Origin: an uncultured Verrucomicrobiales bacterium
GTDB taxonomy: Bacteria > Verrucomicrobiota > Verrucomicrobiae > Limisphaerales > CANJSG01
Reading direction: 5' to 3'
DNA: 5,169 nucleotides
Assembly: GCA_946480965.1 (NCBI GenBank)
Contig: CAMLMI010000339.1
Span: forward strand, 1-5,169
Position numbers and translations under genes: made by a program. This document shows positions 1-5,005 of this stretch, one piece after another; position 1 is the stretch's first letter, and the number at the start of each line of letters is the position of its first letter. The notes under the pieces are model-generated. The model saw only the letters and a list, made by a program, of their open reading frames with translations. It was not told the DNA's origin and searched no databases.

Positions 1-213
1 ACGGGCGGGGATGACCTTGGAGTTGTTGAAGACCAGCAAATCGCCTGGGCGCAGGTGGTCGGGCAGTGAGGAAAAGCGTTCATGCCCGATGCTGCCGGTC
101 TTCCGGCAGACGGTCATCAGGCGGGAATCATCCCTGCGGGCCAAGGGCTGCTGCGCGATCAGTTCCTCGGGCAGGGGATAGTCGAAGTCGCTCGTTCGCA
201 CCGGACGCAGCAT
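1..213 (-). CDS. queA: QueA, S-adenosylmethionine:tRNA ribosyltransferase-isomerase (N-terminal part, runs off the left edge)
   Basis: QueA transfers and isomerises the ribosyl part of S-adenosylmethionine onto 7-aminomethyl-7-deazaguanine at tRNA position 34, giving epoxyqueuosine in the queuosine pathway; it is cytoplasmic. Reading the minus strand from ATG at 213-211 gives 71 residues before the window ends. They include DFDYPLPEELIAQQPL (residues 9-24) and LRPGDLLVFNNSKVIPAR (54-71), which match the QueA N-terminus (the usual forms are DF-x-LPE-x-LIA and PGDLLVFN-[ND]-[ST]-[RK]-VIPAR). Seen from the sequence, only this start of a protein of roughly 350 residues is present. A GTG at 201-199 (codon 5) is an alternative start that fits the family length better, because most members begin just before the DF motif; neither start has a clear Shine-Dalgarno sequence. 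The gene is divergent from the mraZ operon and shares the intergenic region with it. Confidence 0.93.
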   Translation of the reverse strand, partial: MLRPVRTSDFDYPLPEELIAQQPLARRDDSRLMTVCRKTGSIGHERFSSLPDHLRPGDLLVFNNSKVIPAR

Positions 214-256
214 CGCGGGGCGGGAAGCGGGAGCGCAAGAACCTGTCTGCCTCCGG

Positions 257-314
257 TGGGGCAAGGTGGGGGAAACCCCGGTCTGGACGTTGGGGGCCGT
301 GGTGCAAAGTGGGG
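257..314 (+). repeat. Distal cluster of TGGGG words, possible second MraZ-binding region
   Basis: TGGGG occurs at 257-261, 267-271, 291-295 and 310-314, each preceded by G or T. The first two are exactly 10 bp apart, the same spacing as in the proximal array at 533-569. The others are 24 and 19 bp further on. MraZ is known to bind direct repeats of TGGGN separated by 5-nt spacers, so the first pair fits that rule. The cluster is about 45 bp upstream of the queA start and about 270 bp upstream of mraZ. It could serve queA, help MraZ loop DNA, or be chance in G-rich DNA. Confidence 0.35.
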
Positions 315-454
315 GAGTTGTCGGGTCCGACCTTCGTCGGGAGACCGCGCTGAAGGATCGGCATTTGGAGCGAGCATCGTCTTTCTACCCCAACGTGGAG
401 CTCGCGTGTCCTTTATTTGGGCGATTGTGTCCGGCTTCCTGAGATCCGCAGAGG

Positions 455-475
455 TGTGATCAACCTGTGAACAAC
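455..475 (+). repeat. Tandem decamer TGTGATCAAC / TGTGAACAAC
   Basis: Two copies of TGTGA-[TA]-CAAC lie at 455-464 and 466-475, differing at one of ten positions and repeating every 11 bp, about one helical turn. They sit about 28 bp upstream of the -35-like TTGACC, a normal place for an activator site. Each copy is 7/9 to the DnaA box in TGTGGATAA orientation, too poor to call. The binding protein, if any, is unknown. Confidence 0.35.
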
Positions 476-502
476 TTCAAAACCCACGGAATGGGAAAGA
501 AA

Positions 503-532
503 TTGACCATCGTGTGGGAAAAAGTCTTAAGT
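503..532 (+). promoter_or_regulatory. Likely sigma70-type promoter of the mraZ operon
   Basis: TTGACC at 503-508 matches the -35 consensus TTGACA at five of six positions. A weak -10 lies 16-18 bp downstream, within 525-532 (TCTTAA or TTAAGT, three of six matches each). Transcription would then begin at about 537-540, at the start of the TGGGG array, leaving a leader of about 40 nt before the mraZ ATG. This arrangement, with an operator covering the start site, suits autorepression. The -10 is the weak part of the call. Confidence 0.5.
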
Positions 533-569
533 TGGGGCGTTGTGGGGCCTTTAGGGGCTCATGTTGGGG
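533..569 (+). promoter_or_regulatory. MraZ operator: TGGGG repeat array
   Basis: The words TGGGG (533-537), TGGGG (543-547), AGGGG (553-557) and TGGGG (565-569) form a direct array with periods of 10, 10 and 12 bp. In Escherichia coli MraZ represses its own operon by binding TGGGN direct repeats with 5-nt spacers just upstream of mraZ; the first three words here fit that rule exactly. The array lies immediately downstream of the predicted promoter and ends 10 bp before the mraZ start codon. A further TGGGA at 515-519 falls in the promoter spacer. Confidence 0.75.
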
Positions 570-579
570 CCCTGCGGAT

Positions 580-1041
580 ATGCCGGACACGCCGAAAGCC
601 GAAAAAATCTTCAACTCCTCCTTCCCCATGAAGGTGGACGACAAGCGGCGTGTGCAGATCCCGGCGAAGTGGCGGCCGGAAGAGCCGGGGGCGGAGCTGA
701 CGATCGTGCCGTGGGAGACCGCTCATGGCATCAGCCTCCGGGTGTTCCCGCAGGCGCAGTTCCTGAAGATGATCGAGAAGATCGAGGCCATGCCGGAAGG
801 GTCGTTGGAGCGTGACGAGTTGTTGCGCAAGGTCGGCCGGAATTCGGAGCAGGTGACGATCGACTCCGCCGGTCGGATCACGCTGCCGGAAGCAATGCTC
901 AAGGCGGCCGGGCTGTCAACGAACACGGAGGCCATGCTCGTGGGCGTGGTGCGGGTGTTCGAGATCTGGAACCAGACCAGCTTCAGGGCCTCGGAGACCA
1001 CGACGGCGCTGGGGCCGGCCAACTATCGGTTCATCGGATGA
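580..1041 (+). CDS. mraZ: MraZ, transcriptional regulator of the dcw operon
   Basis: MraZ is a ring-forming DNA-binding protein with two SpoVT/AbrB-type swapped-hairpin domains; it controls its own division and cell-wall operon. The 153-residue protein shows both signature segments: VDDKRRVQIPAKWR at residues 19-32 and IDSAGRITLP at 94-103, with the family ending VGVVRVFEIWN at 121-131. In the first repeat the usual Gly of D-x-K-G-R is Arg (DDKRR), while the second keeps D-x-x-G-R. Length is normal (about 140-155). I chose ATG 580 because it leaves only a short extension before the conserved domain; in-frame GTG 514 and TTG 532 would place the operator inside the gene. The ribosome binding site is weak: only GCGGA directly before the ATG, or the GGGG of the last operator repeat 10 nt away. 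Confidence 0.95.
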   Translation: MPDTPKAEKIFNSSFPMKVDDKRRVQIPAKWRPEEPGAELTIVPWETAHGISLRVFPQAQFLKMIEKIEAMPEGSLERDELLRKVGRNSEQVTIDSAGRITLPEAMLKAAGLSTNTEAMLVGVVRVFEIWNQTSFRASETTTALGPANYRFIG

Positions 1042-1048
1042 GGTGCGC

Positions 1049-1711
1049 ATGAATCTGAAACGACTGCTCACAGTGGGTGGAAGCCTGGAATCCAGGAAGG
1101 GTGCGTCCGGCCGCTATCGGACCGCGCCGCCGGGGCTCTTGCCCAAGTTCGAACTGCGCGGCGACACCATCACGGCCATTCCGATGGAAGGCGTGGTGCC
1201 GGCGTCGCGTCCGGTGCTGAAAGATTCGCCCGGTCCGTTGTTCGACACACTGAAGCCGCTCGAGACACCGACGGTCCAGCGGGCCGAGATCCGTCCGGTC
1301 CCGGCCGAAAAGCGCGTCGAAGCGCCAGTGGCTCCTGTTCCTGCCAATCCGTTTTCCGCCGCAGCCGAAGGACGTTCGGTGAAGCTGGGATTTTTCCGGA
1401 CGCTGTTCGGTGCCTTGGGCGGGCTGTTCATCGAGGCGTTCTCCGGTCGGCGCAACCGCGTGCGGGCGCGCGGCGGTCGCGAGACGGTGCAGGGCGAGCT
1501 GGGCCTGGACTCGGTGAAGCCTCTGCGGAACGACCTGTCCGGTTCGGATTTCGAGATGGTCGCGGTGCCGGTGGCGAACCGGGCCCCGGGCCTGGTGGTG
1601 CGCGCTCCCGCAGTGGCCGCGACGGAGGCGAAGGCTCCGTCGCCCGCCGCGCCCCCCGAGCCGGTCACGCCGATCCGCAAGGACGGACAACTGATTGAAA
1701 CCGGAGACTGA
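1049..1711 (+). CDS. Uncharacterised Pro/Ala-rich protein between mraZ and rsmH
   Basis: I do not recognise a family for this 220-residue protein. ATG 1049 is preferred over GTG 1043 because GAGG at 1040-1043 sits 5 nt before it. Visible parts: a basic N-terminus (MNLKRLL), a Pro-rich, probably disordered stretch (about 45-105), a hydrophobic to amphipathic segment VKLGFFRTLFGALGGLFIEAF (111-131, slightly interrupted by charge, so a weak membrane-helix candidate), an Arg-rich patch (134-144), a compact charged segment QGELGLDSVKPLRNDLSG (148-165) that looks like the best candidate for a conserved motif, and a Pro/Ala-rich tail (178-208). There is no signal peptide. The gene starts 7 nt after mraZ and ends about 10 nt before rsmH, so it belongs to the operon. 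The hydrophobic-basic middle flanked by disordered arms could suit a membrane-associated adaptor; that is inference only. Confidence 0.8.
   Translation: MNLKRLLTVGGSLESRKGASGRYRTAPPGLLPKFELRGDTITAIPMEGVVPASRPVLKDSPGPLFDTLKPLETPTVQRAEIRPVPAEKRVEAPVAPVPANPFSAAAEGRSVKLGFFRTLFGALGGLFIEAFSGRRNRVRARGGRETVQGELGLDSVKPLRNDLSGSDFEMVAVPVANRAPGLVVRAPAVAATEAKAPSPAAPPEPVTPIRKDGQLIETGD
1703..1706 (+). promoter_or_regulatory. Shine-Dalgarno GGAG ahead of rsmH, spaced for the wrong-frame ATG
   Basis: GGAG at 1703-1706 is the only clear ribosome binding site before rsmH. It lies 8 nt from ATG 1715, an ideal distance, but that ATG is one base out of the rsmH frame. The first family-consistent in-frame start, GTG 1722, is 15 nt from it, longer than usual. 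The CCCC run at 1718-1721 separates the two starts. Confidence 0.5.
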
Positions 1712-1721
1712 GCCATGCCCC

Positions 1722-2654
1722 GTGAGCGCGTTCCAGCACAGCCCGGTCCTGCTCGCGGAAGTGTTGGCGGCGCTCCAGCCGAAGGACGGCGGGATCTACG
1801 CCGACGGGACGCTGGGTGGCGCTGGTCACGCGGCAGCCATGCTGGAGGCGAGTCGCCCGACGGGATGGCTGTATGGGTCCGATCGCGATGGCGCCGCAGT
1901 CGCAGCGGCGACGGAGCGGTTGGCCGCGAGGTTCGCGGGACGGTTTGAGGTGCGCCGCGCGCGCTTCTCGGAGCTGGCCGATTGGGTGCCGCACGGAAGC
2001 TGCGACGGCGTGCTGCTGGACCTGGGCGTGAGTTCGCCGCAGCTGGACCGCGCCGAGCGCGGGTTCAGCTTCCAGGCCGACGGTCCGCTGGACATGCGGA
2101 TGGACGACCGGGACCGGACGACGGCGGCGGACCTGGTGAACGAACTGCCCGCCGCCGAGCTGGCGGACATTTTCTGGCGCTACGGCGACGAACGCGAATC
2201 GCGGCGGTTCGCCCGGGCCATCGAGCAGGACCGGCAGGTGCGGAAGTTCCGCACGACGCGCGACTTGGCGTCGTTGATCGAACGGCTGTCGCCGCGGGCC
2301 GGCAAGAAGTCACACCCGGCCACGAAGGTGTTCCAGGCGCTGCGGATCGCGGTGAACGACGAGATCGGCGAAGTGGAGCGCGGGCTCGAAGGCGCGCTGG
2401 AGATTTTGAAGCCGGGCGGCCGGCTGGCGGTGATCACCTTCCACTCGTTGGAAGACCGGGTGGTGAAGCGGTTCGGCCAGCGGCTGGCGCGCGACTACGA
2501 CGTGCCGGGCGAGGTCGACGTGCCCGAGCTGCGGACACCGCGCACTCCGACCGTGCGGCTGGTGCAGCGGAAGCCGGTGGTGCCCGGCGACGCGGAATTG
2601 CAGGCGAACCCGAGGGCGCGCAGCGCGCAGCTCCGGGTGATGGAAAAGATCTGA
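1722..2654 (+). CDS. rsmH: RsmH (MraW), 16S rRNA (cytosine-1402-N4)-methyltransferase
   Basis: RsmH uses S-adenosylmethionine to methylate N4 of C1402 in the 16S rRNA decoding centre. From GTG 1722 the protein has 310 residues, close to the usual 310-315. It shows the N-terminal FQHSPVLLAEVL (4-15), the cofactor-binding YADGTLGGAGHA (26-37), DGVLLDLGVSSPQLDRAERG (95-114) followed by GFSFQADGPLDMRMD (114-128), FQALRIAVNDEIGE (204-217), GGRLAVITFHSLEDRVVK (232-249) and the C-terminal NPRARSAQLRVMEK (296-309). All family blocks are present and unbroken. The start is uncertain: TTG 1695 is in frame but overlaps the upstream gene by 17 nt, and the well-placed ATG 1715 is out of frame (see findings). 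The gene ends 1 nt before the next start, indicating translational coupling. Confidence 0.96.
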   Translation: MSAFQHSPVLLAEVLAALQPKDGGIYADGTLGGAGHAAAMLEASRPTGWLYGSDRDGAAVAAATERLAARFAGRFEVRRARFSELADWVPHGSCDGVLLDLGVSSPQLDRAERGFSFQADGPLDMRMDDRDRTTAADLVNELPAAELADIFWRYGDERESRRFARAIEQDRQVRKFRTTRDLASLIERLSPRAGKKSHPATKVFQALRIAVNDEIGEVERGLEGALEILKPGGRLAVITFHSLEDRVVKRFGQRLARDYDVPGEVDVPELRTPRTPTVRLVQRKPVVPGDAELQANPRARSAQLRVMEKI

Positions 2655-2655
2655 A

Positions 2656-3045
2656 ATGGCCAAATACCGGAAAAACAGCGGCGACGCGGTGCGGTTCAGC
2701 ACCGTGGCGCGGGTGCTTTTGCTCTGCCTCTTCTTCGGCGGCGCGGCCATCGGCTACGTGTGGCAGCAAGGCCAGCTGATGAAGCTCAACGTGCGACGCA
2801 AGGCCTTGGAGGCGTCCTTGGCCGACCTGCAGGTGCAGAACCGCCGCCGCAACGACCAATACGAGAGCCAGCTGTTTCCCAAGGCTCTGGAAGACCGGGT
2901 CCGTTCCATGAACCTGGACCTGGCTCCCCACAATCCCGCCCAGGTCGTTCGACTGGCGGAACCGGCGGCCGCCAATCCGGCCGCCGTGGCGGCCGGACCC
3001 CGGAAGTCCGAGACCCGCCTCGCGGCTTCGGCCGTCAATCCGTGA
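2656..3045 (+). CDS. ftsL: FtsL-like bitopic cell-division protein
   Basis: FtsL is a small single-pass inner-membrane protein which, with its partners, relays activation to the septal peptidoglycan synthases FtsW and FtsI. Sequence identity in this family is low, so the call rests on architecture and position. The 129-residue protein has a short basic cytoplasmic N-terminus (MAKYRKNSGD), one membrane helix (about 17-36), a periplasmic heptad-like coiled-coil stretch (about 37-83), then RVRSMNLDLAPHNPAQVVRL (81-100), which resembles the FtsL block that follows the coiled coil. The last 30 residues are Ala/Pro-rich and probably disordered. It lies between rsmH and ftsI, the standard ftsL position. 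It starts 1 nt after the rsmH stop with only a weak GGA upstream, so coupling with rsmH is likely. Confidence 0.82.
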   Translation: MAKYRKNSGDAVRFSTVARVLLLCLFFGGAAIGYVWQQGQLMKLNVRRKALEASLADLQVQNRRRNDQYESQLFPKALEDRVRSMNLDLAPHNPAQVVRLAEPAAANPAAVAAGPRKSETRLAASAVNP

Positions 3046-3053
3046 ACCGGGCC

Positions 3054-3095
3054 CTCCCGCGGCGGATTCCCAGGAGGAACCGGCCGCTGCGGGAG
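3054..3095 (+). other. Hairpin in the ftsL-ftsI gap with AGGAGG in its loop
   Basis: CTCCCGCGGCGG (3054-3065) pairs with CCGCTGCGGGAG (3084-3095) over 12 bp, including one G-U pair. The 18-nt loop (3066-3083) carries a full Shine-Dalgarno AGGAGG at 3072-3077. The stem ends 13 nt before the ftsI ATG at 3109. The other candidate ribosome site for ftsI, GGAG at 3092-3095, is buried in the 3' arm. There is no T-run after the stem, so it is not a standard terminator. A role in setting ftsI translation or mRNA stability is inferred. Confidence 0.6.
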
Positions 3096-3108
3096 ACGCC
3101 CAGCGCAC

Positions 3109-5004
3109 ATGCCAACCGTGAAACCGCACCAGCAAACCACCCGGCGCATCGCGTTCTTCGCCGCGATGATGGTCGGCGGCCTGATGCTGCTCATGGCGCG
3201 GCTGGTCTATCTCCAGGTCTTCCGCCATGACCCCCTCGCGCAGAAGGCCGACAGGCAGGCGCGGCGCACCGTGGAGCGCCAGCCGATGCGCGGCGACATC
3301 CGCGACATCCGGGGCAATCCCCTCGCCGTTTCCCTTCCCGCCAAGACCGTCGCCATCGACCCCATGGCGCTCCACGGCCGCCATGCCGAGGCCGCCCGCG
3401 TCCTTGCGCCCATTCTGCGCGTCGAGGAGCAGGAGCTTCTCCAGCGCATCACGCCGCAGGTGCTCCGCACCACGAACGGCACGAACATCTACCGCCGCTA
3501 CGTCGTGCTCCAGCGCAAGACCCCGCTGGAGGACTGCGCCCGCCTTGCGGCCGCCATGACGAACCTGCCGCCGGACTTCACGCCTCAGGAGCTTGCGGCG
3601 ATGCCCTTCAAGACCCGGCAGAAGCGCAAGCTGCAATACGCCCAGGTGCGGAGCGGCTCCTTGATCTTCGAGGACGACCAGATCCGCCGCTATCCGGCCA
3701 AGACCCTCGCCGCCCAGATCATCGGCGCGACCTCGGCCAACCGCGAGCTGTCGGGGCTGCTCGGTCTGGAGCGCACCTTCAACGAGCGGCTCACCGGTGT
3801 CCCGGGTTGGATCACCTCCGAGCATGGCCGGGGCAGCAAAGGGGAATTGAGCCAATACCGCCGCTTGGACGTGGCGGCCCGCCCGGGGGAGAGCCTCGTG
3901 CTCACCATCGACTCCGGCGTGCAATACATCCTCGAGACCGAGATGGCCGAGCAGATGGCGAAGGTCCGCGCCAAGGGCATTACCGGCATCGTCCTTCGGC
4001 CCAAGACCGGCGAAATCCTCGCGATGGCCACGCACCCCACGTTCGATCCGAACGACATCCGGGGCGACGCCACGAACTACTTCCGCCCCCGCGCTATCAC
4101 GGACCAATACGAGCCCGGCTCCACCTTCAAGGCGATGGTCGTCGCGGCCGCACTGAACGAGGGGAAGGTTTCCCTCCAAGACAAGATCTTCTGCGAGAAC
4201 GGCGCCTTCCGTTACGGCGGGCGCACGCTCCACGACACCAGCGGCCACGGGACCCTGACCGTCGAGGAGATCATCGAGAAATCCTCCAACATCGGGGCCG
4301 CCAAGATCGGCCTGATGCTCGGGGAGGAATCGCTCGTGGACTACATCGACGCCTTCGGCTTCGGCCGCCGCACCGGGCTCACCCTGCCGGACGAGGCCTC
4401 GGGCATGGTCCACCGGCCGGGCAGCCGCTGGTGGAACGGCCTGAGCATCGTGCAGCTCCCCATGGGCCACGGTCTCGCTGTCACGCCGCTGCAGATGGCG
4501 GTCTCGATGGCGGCCATCGCCAACGAGGGCCGGTTGATGCAGCCGATCCTCGTGGACCGGATCGAGGACCATCAGGGCGAGGTCGTGGTCCGCACGCCCC
4601 GGCGCATGGTCCGCCAGGTGGTGACGCCGGAGGCGGCCAAACAGATGGTGCAGGCGCTCAAGAGCCCGCTGCTCACCGGCACGGCCAAGGCGGCGCGGGT
4701 CGAGGGCTTCACCGTGGCGGGCAAGACCGGCACCGCGCAGAAGCCCGAGGGCGGCACCTATTCCAAGACCGCGTTCTACTCGTCCTTCATCGGCTTTCTC
4801 CCGGCGGACGATCCGGAGCTGCTCATCGCCATCATCGTGGACGAGCCGGCCTACGATCCGGTCCACAAGTATCACCAGGGCGGCAAGGCCGCCGCGCCCG
4901 CGTTCAAGGCCGTGGCCGAGCGCGCCGCGAACTACCTCAACCTCAAGCCCGATCTCCAGACCAACAGTCTGATCGCCCCGGTCGTCGTGGCCGGGAACCA
5001 CTGA
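3109..5004 (+). CDS. ftsI: FtsI (PBP3), septal peptidoglycan transpeptidase
   Basis: FtsI is the class B penicillin-binding protein that cross-links septal peptidoglycan, working with FtsW at the inner membrane with its catalytic domain in the periplasm. The 631-residue protein has a short cytoplasmic tail, one membrane helix (about 14-38), a PBP-dimerisation domain (about 55-245; RGDIRDIRGNPLAVS at 61-75, where many relatives have D-R-x-G) and a transpeptidase domain (about 260-610). The three active-site motifs are intact: S338-T-F-K341 (nucleophile Ser338), S392-S-N394 and K539-T-G541. The block YSSFIGFLPADDPELLIAI (551-569) is also typical. There is no PASTA domain, which argues against the Spo5/PBP2x type; the dcw context favours ftsI over mrdA (PBP2). 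No ATG, GTG, TTG or CTG lies in frame between the ftsL stop and ATG 3109, so this start is firm. It ends 1 nt before murE. Confidence 0.96.
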   Translation: MPTVKPHQQTTRRIAFFAAMMVGGLMLLMARLVYLQVFRHDPLAQKADRQARRTVERQPMRGDIRDIRGNPLAVSLPAKTVAIDPMALHGRHAEAARVLAPILRVEEQELLQRITPQVLRTTNGTNIYRRYVVLQRKTPLEDCARLAAAMTNLPPDFTPQELAAMPFKTRQKRKLQYAQVRSGSLIFEDDQIRRYPAKTLAAQIIGATSANRELSGLLGLERTFNERLTGVPGWITSEHGRGSKGELSQYRRLDVAARPGESLVLTIDSGVQYILETEMAEQMAKVRAKGITGIVLRPKTGEILAMATHPTFDPNDIRGDATNYFRPRAITDQYEPGSTFKAMVVAAALNEGKVSLQDKIFCENGAFRYGGRTLHDTSGHGTLTVEEIIEKSSNIGAAKIGLMLGEESLVDYIDAFGFGRRTGLTLPDEASGMVHRPGSRWWNGLSIVQLPMGHGLAVTPLQMAVSMAAIANEGRLMQPILVDRIEDHQGEVVVRTPRRMVRQVVTPEAAKQMVQALKSPLLTGTAKAARVEGFTVAGKTGTAQKPEGGTYSKTAFYSSFIGFLPADDPELLIAIIVDEPAYDPVHKYHQGGKAAAPAFKAVAERAANYLNLKPDLQTNSLIAPVVVAGNH

Positions 5005-5005
5005 C

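Larger units (their letters stand above)
214..502. other. Divergent intergenic region between queA and the mraZ promoter
   Basis: No gene is supported here. The open frames that cross this stretch have no family motif, no ribosome binding site and overlap each other on both strands. What it does hold is a high density of TGGGG-type words (257, 267, 291, 310; TGGGC at 418; TGGGA at 492; one reverse-strand copy, CCCCA, at 388-392) and a tandem decamer at 455-475. A small hairpin is possible at 327-340 (CCGAC, loop CTTC, GTCGG). The minus-strand promoter of queA must lie in this region, but I could not identify a convincing -35/-10 pair for it. Confidence 0.6.

Noticed and set aside
327..340. 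Small CCGAC-CTTC-GTCGG hairpin as an RNA gene or terminator
   Set aside because: Only five base pairs, no T-run, and such stems are common in GC-rich DNA.
66..459. Overlapping open frames of 95 and 125 codons on the + strand between queA and mraZ
   Set aside because: The first part is antisense to queA codons, the translations show no family motif, and there is no ribosome binding site; they are composition-driven.
455..475. DnaA boxes or a replication origin
   Set aside because: The words match the DnaA box at only 7 of 9 positions, there are only two, and no AT-rich unwinding region or dnaA/dnaN neighbour is visible.
514..579. GTG 514 as the mraZ start (22 residues longer)
   Set aside because: It would begin upstream of the inferred transcription start and put the operator inside the gene; the added residues are unlike any MraZ N-terminus.
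1031..1716. Open frames of about 200-219 codons antisense to the uncharacterised gene
   Set aside because: The + strand frame has a good ribosome site, operon spacing and co-orientation with its neighbours; the antisense translations are Arg/Ser-rich shadows.
3054..3095. Rho-independent terminator between ftsL and ftsI
   Set aside because: No T-run follows the stem and the downstream gene is a core part of the same operon.
3046..4300. Shift to C-ending codons in the first part of ftsI compared with G-ending codons in rsmH as a sign of gene transfer
   Set aside because: The later part of ftsI returns to frequent G-ending codons, overall GC stays similar, and gene order is standard; codon counts would be needed to make this claim.
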